A stretch of DNA of 64,000 nt from Gavia stellata (GCF_030936135.1 NC_082611.1:8509001-8573000), one strand, 5' to 3'; positions 12,401 to 23,592 are shown, counted from the stretch's first letter. Notes: generated by a model not told the origin, from the sequence alone. Numbers and translations are program-made.

Positions 12401-15400
12401 AGCTGCTAATTCACTTTGCTGGTTTGCAAGAACCTGCAAAGGTAAAACTTCATTTTGTATTACTGAAGCATCTATGGAAATTTTTGTTGTCATTGTAAAC
12501 AGAAGCTTTTGGTTCTCTGCTTCTTGTTTTGTAGCTGTCTTTGCTGAACATGTCCTGTTGCGAAAGCAGACGGATTCAAGGCCCCCCTTCTCACCATGCC
12601 ATTTGGTCTGTTACTTGTAAAGGAGACATCTTTGTTAGTGAGCCAAGTCCTGAACTGGAGGCCGGACCACACCTCATGCCATGTGATCAAATGTAAGAGA
12701 TTTCAGAAGCTGCTCTTTCTGCATGGGATCCAGCAAAGACTGTCTTTCAGCTCAAGTCAGTGGCTTTGATGGGCTGTTGGGAGTGTATAGTACACTGCAG
12801 ATGCCTGTCAATGACAAGGTTAATGGCTGCCTTCATACTCATAAGTACCTCTGAAGAAATCACCAAATCATATTTTAATTCTTAGATAGGAGCTATTCAT
12901 GCAATTTCAAAAGCCTTTCTCATTGAGATCCCATTTTTTTGTGATTGCATCTTTAATGCTATAATTATTTAAATTAAGAGATGGCTTAGACTAAAAGTAA
13001 ACCTAATCACTGTAATTGTAATGTAATTTGAGCTTTCAGTTTTATCTGAGTCAGGAAATCCGAAATTCTCAGTCCTCCATAGTTACTACAGTCCAGGAGC
13101 AGCTCCTCTACAGTTTCTATTACAACTGTGACAATATAGTACTGCAAACTCTTTAAGCAAAAAAATACCAGCCTCAGAACTGATGGGTTAAAGGCCAATC
13201 TTCAATTTAAAAAATACCCCCAGTTTCAAGTTACTTGCACAAAGTGTCTTTGAGTAATACCTGAGAGATCCTTTAGTCCTTTTCATTCAGGGTAGAGCAC
13301 CTCCAACATGTGGCAAATCACAAAGCTCATGTGCTCTTGCATCTTAGTTTGGGGGGTCTGTGACCTAGATGATCTCCTGCCATTCTGGTAACTAAAATAC
13401 TCCTCTACAATCTCTTTATTTTCCCCATTCTTCCCCAGAGAAGTACCATGGCCAACTGGCTGTGTAAAGCCCTAGAAAAGGATTAACTTGCAAAGATTAG
13501 GAGAATAGCAAGAACTAAAGCACTTGTTTTTACCAAACTCCATAGCAAATATATAAATAATTTGTTTCCTTTTTAGATAAAGGCAATTCCTAGATTTAAA
13601 AAAAATTAGGAGGAAGTTAAAGCTGAGGCAGTTGATGGTCATTAAGGTGTAAAGATTCTAGCAAGATAATCCTAACTAGTGTTTAAAAAAATATATATAT
13701 ATATTAAAAACAAAAGCCATAAAAATAAAAGGAAAGTAAAATACTTCAAAGCCTGAAAATTCCAAGTGGAGGCAGACAGATTCCTTTCAGATAACTTTTC
13801 AGAAGTTGTTCAGAGGGAAATGCTTTCAATTGGCCTTCACTTATAGATTGCACAGAGGTTGAACAAACAAGCATATAAAGTTGCCTGTCCTTAAGATTGT
13901 TGAGTTGTAGGAGGGGAAAGTGTACATTCCTGATGGATGTGGTGTAGAGTAAATGTGTAATTTTGTCCTTTTTCTGGCAGGTTTTGGCGTCAAGTTGGAG
14001 GTCATCTTCGACTGATAGAGTGCAATAACCGAGGCATAGTATGGGGCATAGGATATGATCACACAGCTTGGGTTTATACTGGTGGATATGGAGGTGGCTT
14101 CATTCAAGGTATTCATTTAAGACCAGTCAAGGACGACTGGTCTACTGCGGCGTGCACATTTCTTACTTACCTTCCTGACTGGGTCAGCTATTCAGGCTAT
14201 TTCAGGTGTCCTTCCTTTACCCTAACTAACCCTAACAGGGTTATACAGTGAACAGGCCACACATTAGGAAGGAATTGGTATTGCAGTTTTATATTTATAT
14301 TTTCAGCTGAAGAGTGAGAAACAGGATAATCAGCAATATTACTGTGGCTATTGGAATTTAAAATGTAGTGTCTTTAAGGTTTAGCTTTACTATAATCAAA
14401 ATCATTTATTTCTCACAGGACTGGCCAGTAGTGCTGATAACATTTATATGCAGTCAGATGTGAAATGTGTTTACATCTATGAGAACCAACGCTGGAACCC
14501 AGTCACTGGATATAGCAGCAGGTTATTTACTCAATTTATTGTATTTATTTACTGCAATTTTTTACTACTGTCAAATGAAACAAGGAGTTTTGTTCTAGCT
14601 TTTCAGAACAGTTATTAAGGTTATTCTGTCTTCAGTCTCCTCCAGCATTTATTGATACATTGAGTCCCTCAATAGTGTATTTGAACAGAAGTATTGAAAA
14701 AGCATTCACATATACGGGTGTCTATGCCAGAGAAACTCAGGATTCACCTTCCAGTTTTAAATAGTAGTGAGGAATATCACTCTACAGAGAAAAGTTTACG
14801 TGGTCCTCAAGTTTGGTGAAACTGGAAGAAGCAGTTGTACAGATTCTTTCCCAATATCCTCATCACTCACACGGTATTTCTAAAAACAGAGAGTAATCAC
14901 AGAAAACTGTTTCATGTATGAAAGTAGGAAGTGCTACAAATAGGCTTTTCTTCCCTCGCCTTTTAAATTCCCTGTTGTAAATGACCTTGCATTCCTTGTA
15001 CACTGTTTCACCACAGAGGTCTGCCCACGGACAGATACATGTGGAGCGATGCATCTGGCCTGCAGGAATGTACAAAAATCAATACCAAGCCTCCTTCTCC
15101 ACACTGGTCTTGGGTAAATTTTGTCTTACAAGTCTTTTTACTAAGAAGGCAAGGCTTAGCAAGTAGGATGCAAGGCAAGACTTAGGCTCAAATGACACAG
15201 ATTTTCTTCCTGGATTTCTCATAATATTTAAACTTGGTTTCCCCATTGGAACAAGAGCATTAATCTTCCATAGGCAAAAGAATGGGATTGAGTCGGATTT
15301 TTTGTTTAGTGGGACTTAGACTTTTGTTCTGATCCTTTTCTCTTCAACTGAATCAAAAAGACTTGGGAACCTCTCCATGAATTTATATTGCAAGTATTAG

Positions 15401-18400
15401 AAGGTTTCTAGCAAGTTTTTGCACTCCAAAAGCTGGAAGGAAATAGTGGAGGAGGTTATTTTTATTATACATTAGGTGTTGATTGTGCTTGTTATTCTTA
15501 TTGTCTCCTTTTGACAATAGGTATCCGATTGGTATATTGATTTTAATACTTCGGGCGGAACTGATCGGGAAGGCTGGCAGTACGCAGCAGACTTTCCAGC
15601 GTAAGGAGATACCTTCTTCTACCTAAAATACTAGCAGGAAAATGCCATACTTAAGCCCTCATTTCTTCTTGTTTGCTGTTTTGCACATTAACTGTGCTTT
15701 AACAGGGACAAGTGTGCTTTGATTTTCTCCCTTTTTATGGGGACACTAACACTGAAATTTGCCAGGGAGGTAGGGCAGCAAGGTGAGCTTAGCAGACTAT
15801 AGTTTCAAGCATTTTAAAGTCAGCAGGCATGTCTCATGGGCAGATACGTAGACAGTGCTCTCAGGCTGGCACTGACATTGGAGATGCTCTGACATCCTCA
15901 CAAACACCTATTTAAATCTGTTTTGGTAGGTCCTACCATGGTCACAAGACAATGAAAGACTTTGTCCGACGGAGGCGCTGGGCAAGGTGAGAAACTAAGA
16001 TAAAAATGAAAGTTTTGAATTTGAATGCTAACTGTTCCCTAGAAGTCTCCTTTAGTTATGAGGGGAAGAGTCTCGTCACCCAATCAACAAAAGCAATAGT
16101 AAGGAAACCTGCAATAAATAACCCCTCTCCAATAGAGAAGCTGATGATCTTCAGTATTATGGCATTAATTTTAAGCCGTTACAGGTAGATACCCAATTTG
16201 ATTTTGTGGGATCTGTAGATAAAAGTCATGTAGTTATTCTCTCTATCTGATTTTCCTTATGGTAAATGATTAAGGAACAGTAGAGTCTAGGTATATTAGT
16301 ACATACTAGGTCACTTATAACAACTGGTAATACATTAACATATGAATTCCAGGTACTGCATACTAGGCCACAGATAATCCCAACCCCATTTAAGTCACAG
16401 TACACTATATTCAGGTGGAACCTGGAAAGTAGCAAACTGCCACTATCTTCTATTCTATTAAGCAGGGAAAGCCTGTGCATTCACTTTTTCCAGCTTTTCT
16501 ATGCTTTCTATACTAGAGTATCGTATAGCTGTGCTAATAAATTGCTGTGAACTTACAGTTCCACATTGTTCTGTTTGTTATTGAGGCTACAAAGGTAGTA
16601 TTTTGGCCCTTGTACAAAGATCTTTGAAGTAAGGTCCTGAAGCATCAAACTGTTGTTGTTGCAGGATGTGCAACAAAACAAACGACATCCAATCATCAAA
16701 ATGGTGACTTGAAATAAAAGAAGCAACTTGAGAAATACCCTCAAGCCTAAACATTTCCTCTTTTTTTAACTATCGATTGAAAATTGAAAACAAAGAGGGA
16801 ACAGCTCAGGGCTGGATCCAGTTTTTCAAACCTGGAGAACAGAGGAATGTCCTGAGCCTTCTAGGACATTCTTCATACACATAAATTACTGTTGTGATGA
16901 TAGAATCTAATATAGTTTCCCTAATAGACAGTACTACTTTGTTGCAGTTTCGACAGAAAAAATACACCAATTCCCAGAATGACCTACCTCCAACTCTTTA
17001 ATTGAGAGCTGCCTTATCTCTGGCTACCTCAAGATGCTACATAACTTTTTAACAGGCCCCACCAAAAAACTAATTGTAAAATGATTCCCTTAACCATACA
17101 GAGGAAGAAATGAACTGGGTGTGGAGTTCTCTCTGCAATGGGATTCTCAGCTGGGGTCAAATATTCATTATCCAGCTGTTGCCCAGTGAGTTTTAGAGAG
17201 CTAGGGAGCAGTGTAGCACAAGTTGCAGACTTCTTGGGTTTATAAAGTAACTTTGGTTTTATAAAGTAACTTTTTTTAAAAACCAAATGCTTTGAGAAAT
17301 CAGTAATATGTCAAAATTCAAAACGTGATGCAAAACATGATTGATTGTTGTAAACCCCTTTCAAATTAAAAATACTAATACTTACTGTACCTACTTAATG
17401 AAAAAACTTAAGGATTGTTTGCACCAAAGGCAACAATGGACCAGGAAACAAAATTCAGTTATAGAAGGTACGTACTTCTGACGGGTTTGGGGTTTTTTTG
17501 CTTCAGAAAATGTAAGATAGTCACCAACGGGCCATGGCTGGAAGTGCCTCCTGTTACCCTGTGGGACATCTCCATAATTCCCAGTTCAGATGCAGATGAT
17601 GAAGAAGCAGTAGCGCTGTGGGCAGTCAGTGACAAAGGAGACGTGCTCTGCAGGCTTGGAGTGACACAGCAAAATCCAGCTGTAAGGCTCCCTGTTTATT
17701 TTTACTGCCTTATTGATGTATTTAATGTAATGATGCAAGGACATACACACAATCATGCAGTGCCTTCTCTTATAGCACCTTGTTATTTTTTTTTCCCTTT
17801 TACGTCCCAGATTCGAAAGTCCTTGTCCATCAACTGTAACACAGTTTGCTGCCCACATTTCTTACAGTAGCGCTTCTCTTCCATAATCTACTTTAGCTTC
17901 TGCCATGTCACTTGCAGGAGCCTCTCTCAGCCCCTGTATATCTTCTCGTGAAGCATTTTACTTCTACTTTCTGCACTAATAGCTTAGTTCCTCTTTCCTT
18001 TTTTTTTTTTTTTTAATTAAATTGTTGCTAATGTGTGTATCCCATTTAAATAAACTGCCCAGGGATAGAATTTCTCTAAAGTATGGTCCCAATCTAACAC
18101 CTATTAATATCAGTAGGAGTTTGTCCATTGGCTTTTCTGGGCCTGGAAATGATTCTGCTTATTTAAAAGACAGGTGGGCCTGGATGTACCTGCAGATTTG
18201 ACTTTTTTCTATGAACTGGGACAGACTTAATGAGCTAACATCCGCTACAGTATGCAGAAAGGAACAAATAGTCCTAGTAACTTCAGTAGGAATACTTCTT
18301 TCCCAATAACAGACACGTGCTGAAACACCAAATTGGGGTTGATACACACTAATTTTAAGCCATATTTATAACAAAGGGAAAAAACCCACTAATGATACAC

Positions 18401-21400
18401 TTTAATGGAATTTGGAGAAAAACTGCAAGAAGTTAAAATTTATAGGAATTTTTTTTCTTCCTGTTCAGTCAACTACTGTAGCACAGATCTGTACGGCAGT
18501 GTAACAGCAAGAACTGGAATACTGTGTCTGGAATTTGAAGCCCCATATCAGTCAATTTTTGTGAGACTATTGTTCTATGTAATCAGAAAAGGGGTTATTA
18601 AAAAAAAACAAAAACAAAAAAACAAAAACCAAAAGGGCTGTAGCTCAGCTATTCAGAGATGTGTAGATGCCTGAATTCCAGCAATTTCAACAGAAAAAGC
18701 CCTGTTACAGTTCAACATAGCTATTGATTTCAAAGTATCTTTGAGGATCAGAGACCTTGTTTCTGTTCAGTCACAAGGTACAGGAATTATTCTTCAGAGT
18801 ATTTTTCACTATCTAGGGCTTTTCCCATTTGGTAATAATCAACAGTATTTTGTTGTGGAGTTTTTAACCATTGCTTCATAATTCATCTTCCATGATTTGT
18901 TAGGGAACATCCTGGCTTCATGTAGGAACAGATCAGCCCTTCATTTCCATCTCAATTGGAGCTTTTTACCAAGTGTGGGCTATTGCTAGAGATGGTTCTG
19001 CCTTCTATCGGGGTTCAGTGTCTCCAAAGAAACCTGCAGGTGAGTAGTTGTACTTTTTTCTGTACAAGCTCTGCTACACTGCCATGTCTGAAAAAGACCA
19101 ATCTGTTTAGCAGAGGCCTTTCTTGTAGCTGTGCAAAACACTGCATATGAATAATACTCATGATAATTATAGCAGTTAATCTGCTCTTCACTTGTGTGAT
19201 TTAAAGTGTTTGTTTCTGCAAATAAGCTAGTAAAAATACATTGAGTGTAGTGTCATTCACAGCTTTCTTGCACAGCTGTGTATTTCAACTGCAGACATTT
19301 CCAAGACTTCTTGTACATAATTCTGTTTTCTCAGTGTTTTACTCAAGTATTTCTGACCTTTAGGTGACTGTTGGTACCATATTCCTTCACCTCAAAAACA
19401 AAAGTTAAAACAAGTCTCAGTAGGACGAACGTCCGTGTTTGTGTTGGATAAAAATGGTAAGGAGTTTTTAAAATAATTTATCAATGTTACAAAAAATGAA
19501 TCAGCATACATCAGATTTAAAAAGGAGAGGCTAAGCTAGAGCTTCTGCTTGGACAGATGATTACTGTTGCTCCAAGAGGAGTAATATTTCATATTGAAAG
19601 AGATGGAGTAGGCAGCTAGGCAGCCTGCTTAATTACTGGTTTTGAAGACTTGTTTTTTATTATATCTGATAGTGCCCTAGATGGCAACAATCCAGCATCT
19701 GTGCTATTCTTGAGGGGAAGAGGTAGGTGAATCTCAAAGACGAGAATTGCATGGCAGGATTTTGTCTGAAACCCTAGAACATACAAAACTGAAGAGGAGT
19801 AGCTTCCTGTTGCAAAACGTAGAAATAGCACCAGCATTGCAAGATACGTTATGAAGCATCCTTTTGTAAAAGAAACAAGCCTTTAACACCAGTCTGCTTC
19901 AGAGATCTTAATCTCATTTTCTTTACTGCTCTAGTGCATAGTTCCTTATATGAATATCTTCCCCAGGAAATTTTACAAAACAGAGTATTTGCTGTTTTCC
20001 AGAAAAGTTATAAAGAATAACTACAGAAATACGAATTCCAAAGTAGAAGCTTCATTGTCCTTCACTGTAACACAGTCAAAACCATAACACATTTCCACAG
20101 AACACAGAAAGTATTAGCTACTGATGTAGAAAGTATTAACTACTGATTTATTATGCTGTTGACTAGCACTTTATACAAAGCAGAGATCCTGAGCTGTAAC
20201 CTGTATTTTACAGGCAATCTTTGGTACCGGCAAGGTATCACACCAAGCTACCCTCAAGGATCTACTTGGGATCATGTTTCAAATAATATCCGTAAAATGT
20301 CTGTAGGGCCCCTGGACCAGGTGTGTATTAAACTTCTTTGTATCTCATTAGTTTATTAAAAATTATGCTTAACATACTTTCTTAATTAAATTAAATGTTT
20401 TCAGAATTATTTTTGTTTAACTAACTTTATTCCACAAGGTGATTGTCTAAATGCCGGTATACTGATAGCAAGACAAAAATCAATGCAATGAAATAGTGAT
20501 ACAGCCAGCCCTTGGAAGTAAAAAGCCTCATCAATTTTTTTCTTTTTTTTTAATGATGCTATTTTATATATTTAATCTCTTTCCTGCCACGTCTTACTAT
20601 CTGGTGATGTTTTAATTATAACACTGGTATCTGGTTGGTTTCTCCTTCTTTCTTGAGGTCTGGGTGATAGCTGACAAAGTGCAAGGAAGTCATAGTTTGA
20701 GCTGTGGGACTGTCTGCCATCGGACTGGTGTTCAGCCAATGGAACCTAAAGGCCTCTCATGGGATTATGGTATTGGGGTAAGTTCTGGGGGCAGAGTACT
20801 GCCTAAAAGTTGTACATCCAAATACCCATGGGCACGCTTAGAAAGGAAAGTGCCGTCCTGCTCCAGTTAGCAAGCTTTCTAAAGCTTCCATATACCTGCA
20901 GGAAATTGACCTTTGTTCTTCTGTTTCAGGTTCCTTTTTTAAGTTAATATAATGAGTTATGCAATTACAGCTGGGAAGTCATTTATTTGCCTTTGATAAG
21001 TAGTCATTTTAAATAGGTAATTTAAAAGTTATATTGGAAAAATGAGTGAAGTACCACTTTTAAAAAACTGATTCCTTCCAAGTGATTGTTCCTCATTGTT
21101 GTTCCCTGTATTATTAGCCATTCTCAAAACATTCAGGGTATTTCAAGGTTTTGGCCTCTTTGAAGTTGATGGAAAACCTGCAGTAGCTCTGTTATGAATG
21201 CCTGACCCTACTAATCTCAATTCCCTGTAATAAAAATAATCCTCAAGCTTACTACCCATATACCTCACTGTCAGGGAGGTATGTTGTGTTGTGTTTTGTT
21301 TTCCAAGGAGCCTTTTTTCTGATTCAGCCCAGAGGAGGATTACTTTCCTCATGAAAAAATAGTATAAAACTAGTAGTGTACATAAAGCGTCACATCAGAT

Positions 21401-21654
21401 ATTGTAATTCCAGGGTGATGTTTCTCCTTTTATATTTCTCTGACAATATTTTACAGGGTGGATGGGAGCACATTACAGTCAGAGGAAATGCAACTGAAGC
21501 ATCTAGGGTCACTATGCATGATGCTTCTGAGGAAAACCCTGCAGTATCAAAGAATTTAGAAGATGAGGAGAGTAAAGAGAAAACGGAACACTCTAAAACC
21601 CCTCTGATGGTCAGTGAAAGTCAAGAATTGGACAGAAATGCTGTTCATTGTTAA
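213..21654 (+). CDS. TECPR1: TECPR1, tectonin beta-propeller repeat-containing protein 1 (whole coding span, 24 coding exons)
   Basis: I joined 24 exons by homology to remembered human TECPR1 and by GT/AG sites; every phase fits, giving 1,204 residues (human about 1,165). Domain order: beta-propeller start (1-77); DysF module rich in W/R (about 78-179); tectonin repeats (about 210-376); divergent linker (396-571); helix with the ATG5-binding pattern W-R-K-Q-I-F-Q-Q-L (about 585-619); PH domain (about 620-722); tectonin repeat; second DysF module (about 840-929); more tectonin repeats (about 950-1139); acidic polar tail. In mammals TECPR1 sits on lysosomes/autolysosomes, binds ATG12-ATG5 in competition with ATG16L1, and its DysF domain senses exposed sphingomyelin to drive LC3 lipidation on damaged lysosomes. 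No frameshift or early stop was seen. The promoter and noncoding exon 1 lie left of the window. It runs convergent to BHLHA15. Confidence 0.97.
2164..2346 (+). CDS. TECPR1: TECPR1 exon 3
   Basis: 61 codons, phase 0 at both ends, starting RWNPVGGF and ending GGEPTEKG. This is the N-terminal half of the first DysF module, with the HWEWESDWYVDEN signature. Acceptor GGCAG, donor GTAGGT. Confidence 0.96.
2865..2987 (+). CDS. TECPR1: TECPR1 exon 4
   Basis: 41 codons, starting GWTYAIDFPSTYTKD and ending SRDIWAK. C-terminal half of the first DysF module, with an Arg-rich strand. The acceptor TTGCAG is good. The donor is AAG|GTTCTG, which matches consensus only at the GT and the last exon bases; the frame meets a stop five codons later, so no later donor is available. 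Confidence 0.9.
3675..3800 (+). CDS. TECPR1: TECPR1 exon 5
   Basis: 42 codons, residues 180-221, starting IVSHDDLDQLPDPF. The length from IWAK to LPDPF equals the human protein, which supports this acceptor (CTCAG at 3674) and the weak donor before it. Leads into the first tectonin repeat (LSVWAVSLQGR). Donor GTATGT. Confidence 0.95.
5314..5488 (+). CDS. TECPR1: TECPR1 exon 6
   Basis: Encodes residues 222-280, ending one base into a codon. Contains a tectonin repeat (VWYREN...NPEGSMW) and the segment DLLWATLWEGQAIVREGI. Acceptor TCTAG, donor GTAAAG. Confidence 0.96.
5585..5685 (+). CDS. TECPR1: TECPR1 exon 7
   Basis: Completes the split glycine and continues to residue 313 (VVWCVTKDRK). Human has VVWAVTKDRK at this point. 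Tectonin repeat. Acceptor TTGCAG, donor GTAAGA. Confidence 0.96.
6221..6300 (-). mobile_element. CR1 LINE fragment (3' end)
   Basis: Reads as the reverse complement of a CR1 3' end: the ATAGAATCATAGA box followed by GAGCTGGAAGGGACC and an AAGGATCATCGAGT match to the familiar avian CR1 tail. Only about 80 bp remain. Confidence 0.8.
7136..7237 (+). CDS. TECPR1: TECPR1 exon 8
   Basis: 34 codons, VWFRRGVNSHNPCGTSW to VGLNNQ; one tectonin repeat in phase 0 at both ends. Acceptor TTGTAG, donor GTAAGA. Confidence 0.96.
7612..7757 (+). CDS. TECPR1: TECPR1 exon 9
   Basis: Residues 348-396, beginning VWGIGCDDRAIYFRQGVTP, the last repeat of the N-terminal propeller. Ends two bases into a serine codon that exon 10 completes. 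Acceptor CCCTAG, donor GTACTT. Confidence 0.96.
8613..9136 (+). CDS. TECPR1: TECPR1 exon 10 (divergent linker)
   Basis: The largest coding exon of the gene (524 nt, residues 396-571). It starts with SAGCFFTDD, as in human, and ends with the conserved block HPLWAWVSGGGCLVDL. Between them is a Ser/Thr/Asn-rich stretch with little likeness to the human protein, consistent with a disordered linker. Acceptor TTCAG, donor GTACTA. Confidence 0.93.
9993..10138 (+). CDS. TECPR1: TECPR1 exon 11 (ATG5-interacting helix)
   Basis: Residues 571-619. Encodes AWRKQIFQQLSERTKRELEN, which matches the human ATG5-binding helix SWREQIFRQLTERTRREAAD and resembles the ATG16L1 N-terminal helix. The phase fits only if the exon begins GT-TTG after TAG at 9992. 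Donor GTTAGC. Confidence 0.94.
11088..11243 (+). CDS. TECPR1: TECPR1 exon 12 (PH domain, first half)
   Basis: 52 codons, SVWVKTGMLQWWRNWKPHKW to YHEEKK. Opening strands of the PH domain. Acceptor CTTGCAG, donor GTCTGT. Confidence 0.96.
11747..11896 (+). CDS. TECPR1: TECPR1 exon 13 (PH domain, second half)
   Basis: 50 codons, YIHVFLNEVTIIVEVLNEAK to TTEQEMHDW, with the closing PH-domain helix and its tryptophan. Acceptor CTTAG, donor GTAATT. Confidence 0.96.
12535..12692 (+). CDS. TECPR1: TECPR1 exon 14
   Basis: Residues 722-774, with the tectonin segment AIWSVTCKGDIFVSEPSP. Ends two bases into the Met codon of the DQMFWRQ junction. Acceptor TTGTAG, donor GTAAGA. Confidence 0.96.
13981..14108 (+). 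CDS. TECPR1: TECPR1 exon 15
   Basis: Residues 774-817: FWRQVGGHLRLIECNNRGIVW and GYDHTAWVYTGGYGGGF, a tectonin repeat. Acceptor GGCAG, donor GTATTC. Confidence 0.96.
14419..14521 (+). CDS. TECPR1: TECPR1 exon 16 (start of second DysF module)
   Basis: Residues 817-851, GLASSADNIYMQSDVKC to NQRWNPVTGYSS. Ends two bases into an Arg codon. Acceptor CACAG; the donor GTTATT is below average. Confidence 0.94.
15017..15113 (+). CDS. TECPR1: TECPR1 exon 17
   Basis: Residues 851-883, RGLPTDRYMWSDASGLQE to PHWSW, the core of the second DysF module. Acceptor CACAG, donor GTAAAT. Confidence 0.95.
15521..15600 (+). CDS. TECPR1: TECPR1 exon 18
   Basis: Residues 884-910, VSDWYIDFNTSGGTDREGWQ, ending in a split Ala codon. 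Acceptor AATAG, donor GTAAGG. Confidence 0.95.
15930..15986 (+). CDS. TECPR1: TECPR1 exon 19
   Basis: The smallest coding exon (57 nt): SYHGHKTMKDFVRRRRWA, the Arg-rich end of the second DysF module. Acceptor GGTAG, donor GTGAGA. Confidence 0.94.
17507..17681 (+). CDS. TECPR1: TECPR1 exon 20
   Basis: Residues 929-987, RKCKIVTNGPWLEVPPVTL to RLGVTQQNPA. Carries an acidic insert (DADDEEA) and a tectonin repeat (ALWAVSDKGDVLCRLG). Acceptor CTTCAG, donor GTAAGG. Confidence 0.96.
18904..19039 (+). CDS. TECPR1: TECPR1 exon 21
   Basis: Residues 988-1033, GTSWLHVGTDQPF to SVSPKKPA, one tectonin repeat (VWAIARDGSAFYRGS). Acceptor GTTAG, donor GTGAGT. Confidence 0.96.
19364..19456 (+). CDS. TECPR1: TECPR1 exon 22
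   Basis: Residues 1033-1064, GDCWYHIPSPQKQKLKQVS to VFVLDKN, one tectonin repeat. Acceptor TTTAG, donor GTAAGG. Confidence 0.95.
20106..20149. repeat. 22-bp imperfect tandem duplication
   Basis: Two copies of a 22-bp unit (AGAAAGTATTAGCTACTGAT and AGAAAGTATTAACTACTGAT, each plus 2 bp) lie about 65 bp before the acceptor of TECPR1 exon 23. Confidence 0.85.
20214..20320 (+). CDS. TECPR1: TECPR1 exon 23
   Basis: Residues 1064-1099, GNLWYRQGITPSYPQGSTW to VGPLDQ, almost identical to human. Acceptor TTACAG, donor GTGTGT. Confidence 0.96.
20658..20777 (+). CDS. TECPR1: TECPR1 exon 24
   Basis: 40 codons, VWVIADKVQGSHSLSCGTV to WDYGIG, the last tectonin repeat. The acceptor is CTTGAG (G at -3, uncommon); donor GTAAGT. 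Confidence 0.95.
21457..21654 (+). CDS. TECPR1: TECPR1 exon 25 (last coding exon and stop)
   Basis: Residues 1140-1204: GGWEHITVRGNATEASR, conserved, then an acidic Glu/Lys/Ser tail ending NAVHC, about 15 residues longer than human. Stop TAA at 21652-21654. Acceptor TTACAG. Confidence 0.96.
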   Translation, partial: GGWEHITVRGNATEASRVTMHDASEENPAVSKNLEDEESKEKTEHSKTPLMVSESQELDRNAVHC

Positions 21655-23190
21655 GTTGTTGCCATCTACATGTTGCAAACAAGCAGTAGTCAGTATAATT
21701 TAAAAAGAAACTAAATGTCTATTGCCTGGAGAGAATAACATGACCTTTTTGTGCTACTAATATATTTTACTGAACTGGAATTTGCAATGGGGTATTTTAA
21801 ATACTGATTTCTTCTACTATATCATGTGTAAAATGTGACTTGATAGAGCTAGTAGTTTTGTCAAAGCAGGCAAGCTTTTTAGCCACAGTGTATTTCTGAC
21901 CCTTTACCATAGCTGCTACACAACCATACAAATGTGAATATCTTTGCAGATGATCACTATGTTTACTACTTTTTTTAATGAATATTACAGTTCCCTTCCC
22001 TACATTTCTCTCATATTCACACACCTTGCACACTATTCTTTAGATTCGTATTTGAGCAGAGATGAAGATGTCATATAAATTTAAATTAATTACAGGCAAC
22101 CATGATTGTACAAGCATTTATCCATGCACATAACTCTGCTCATGCGAGTCCTGCTTATATAAGCACATAGCTTGGGTCATGCTATTCTTGCTCCCATTGG
22201 TAAAATGAAATTCTATACAACTCAGCTTAGGGGGCAGTTACCAGTAAGGGCCAATTTTTGCTATCTTTGCTCACAATGAGCAAAATCTTAATCAAGAATT
22301 GGAACCACTGGTTTCAGTGAGACACTGGAGAGCACAGTCCTATCCAGTCTGACAAAGTCTCATCTAAATCGTCAGTCCAAAGGGTGGTAAATTATGTTTT
22401 GTCTTCATCTTAACTGGAACCATGACAATTGAGGTATACAGATAGATGCCTACCTAATGAGGTTGGAAGGCACCAGACACTTGAGGAGTTAGGCTGTGTT
22501 CCAGATCATTGCAAATTATGCTTTCATAGTGTAAAAGACAAGAGGAGGTCTTAAATAAGATTCTGACTTCACAGTGGTAGGAATGCGAAACAACTTTATT
22601 GATAGCAGTGGAGTTTGCCAGTGTATACTGACGTAGGTTCAGAATGAAGCTCTGCTCTTTGTTTTTAGTAAGTGATTGATTCATCCCTTCAACAAGAAAC
22701 CACTTTTTATTCTCAAAAGAAGCTTTTTTTCCTGTCTTACTATAATTTGACTGTGATGTGAAATTATTATTCGAAATCCAGTCCTTGGGAAGTGCTGAAA
22801 AAGCCTCTCCGAATAGCTTCAGGAAGGCACCACGTTTTTCCCCTGGCAGCAGTTTACAATCATTTTTCCTCTCTGACTGTGACTGTGTATGGAGTTATTT
22901 TTATATGATGAGCAGTGTGGTGTGGTCTCAGTACTGTATCTGTAGCAGTAAAACTTATGTTTGCACGTATTTAAAGAATATATTTGGTATTTTAATGCCA
23001 AGGATAGCACTGTTTCCAAGTCCAAATGTGAATGAAGATTCAAGATGCTTTACTGTTTAAAAAAACCTGTTGATCTTTCCAGTATGTGATTAGAGATTTC
23101 TGGTTTATACATACATTGTGGCAGTACCATAAATATGTTTGCATTAATTACCATAATAGGTTTTGCATAACTTGCACAGTATCTTGTCCA

Positions 23191-23196
23191 AATAAA
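23191..23196 (+). terminator. Polyadenylation signal AATAAA, TECPR1 (proximal candidate)
   Basis: Exact AATAAA hexamer about 1.54 kb after the TECPR1 stop, in an AT-rich tract. Use of the site is inferred. Confidence 0.4.
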
Positions 23197-23586
23197 TAGC
23201 TTTATTACATGTATTTTTAGAGAATTATTAGGATTGTATTTTCTCTGCATTGCATCAAAACATTTTTTTGTTTTAATAGTCAGTGTTTACATAGCCAACA
23301 ATCAAACTGATTCCATACAATAAGCTTTATAATGTACCTTTGCATTTTTCCCTGCATTGCCAAGTTTCACTTACTTTACTGTAAAAAAGCTGGCTTTAAG
23401 CGAACAAAAGATAAATTATTTGTTTCTGTTTGAGTACTAAATATTTGCCTTCTGAAACTATTATTTAGAAAATTATTTAATTTAAAAATATAATGTCATT
23501 GTTATGGCTAGTTAAAGTAAGGAAAAGTTATTTTAAATTGAAACAATTTTAAAAAATTAAAGTAATTTATCCCTTTTGACACGTCC

Positions 23587-23592
23587 AATAAA
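23587..23592 (+). terminator. Polyadenylation signal AATAAA, TECPR1 (distal candidate)
   Basis: Exact AATAAA hexamer, the last one before the CR1 fragment and CpG island, so the likeliest end of the longest transcript. Confidence 0.5.

Larger units (their letters stand above)
444..21456. other. TECPR1 intron content
   Basis: The introns run from 56-bp-scale exon gaps of 309 bp up to about 1.7 kb (444-2163, 3801-5313, 5686-7135, 7758-8612, 9137-9992, 10139-11087, 12693-13980, 15987-17506, 17682-18903, 19457-20213 among others). Apart from a CR1 fragment at 6221-6300, a telomere-like motif near 14220, a 22-bp tandem repeat at 20106 and simple A/T tracts (for example poly-T around 18000), I see no gene, structured RNA or repeat in them. 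Confidence 0.6.
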
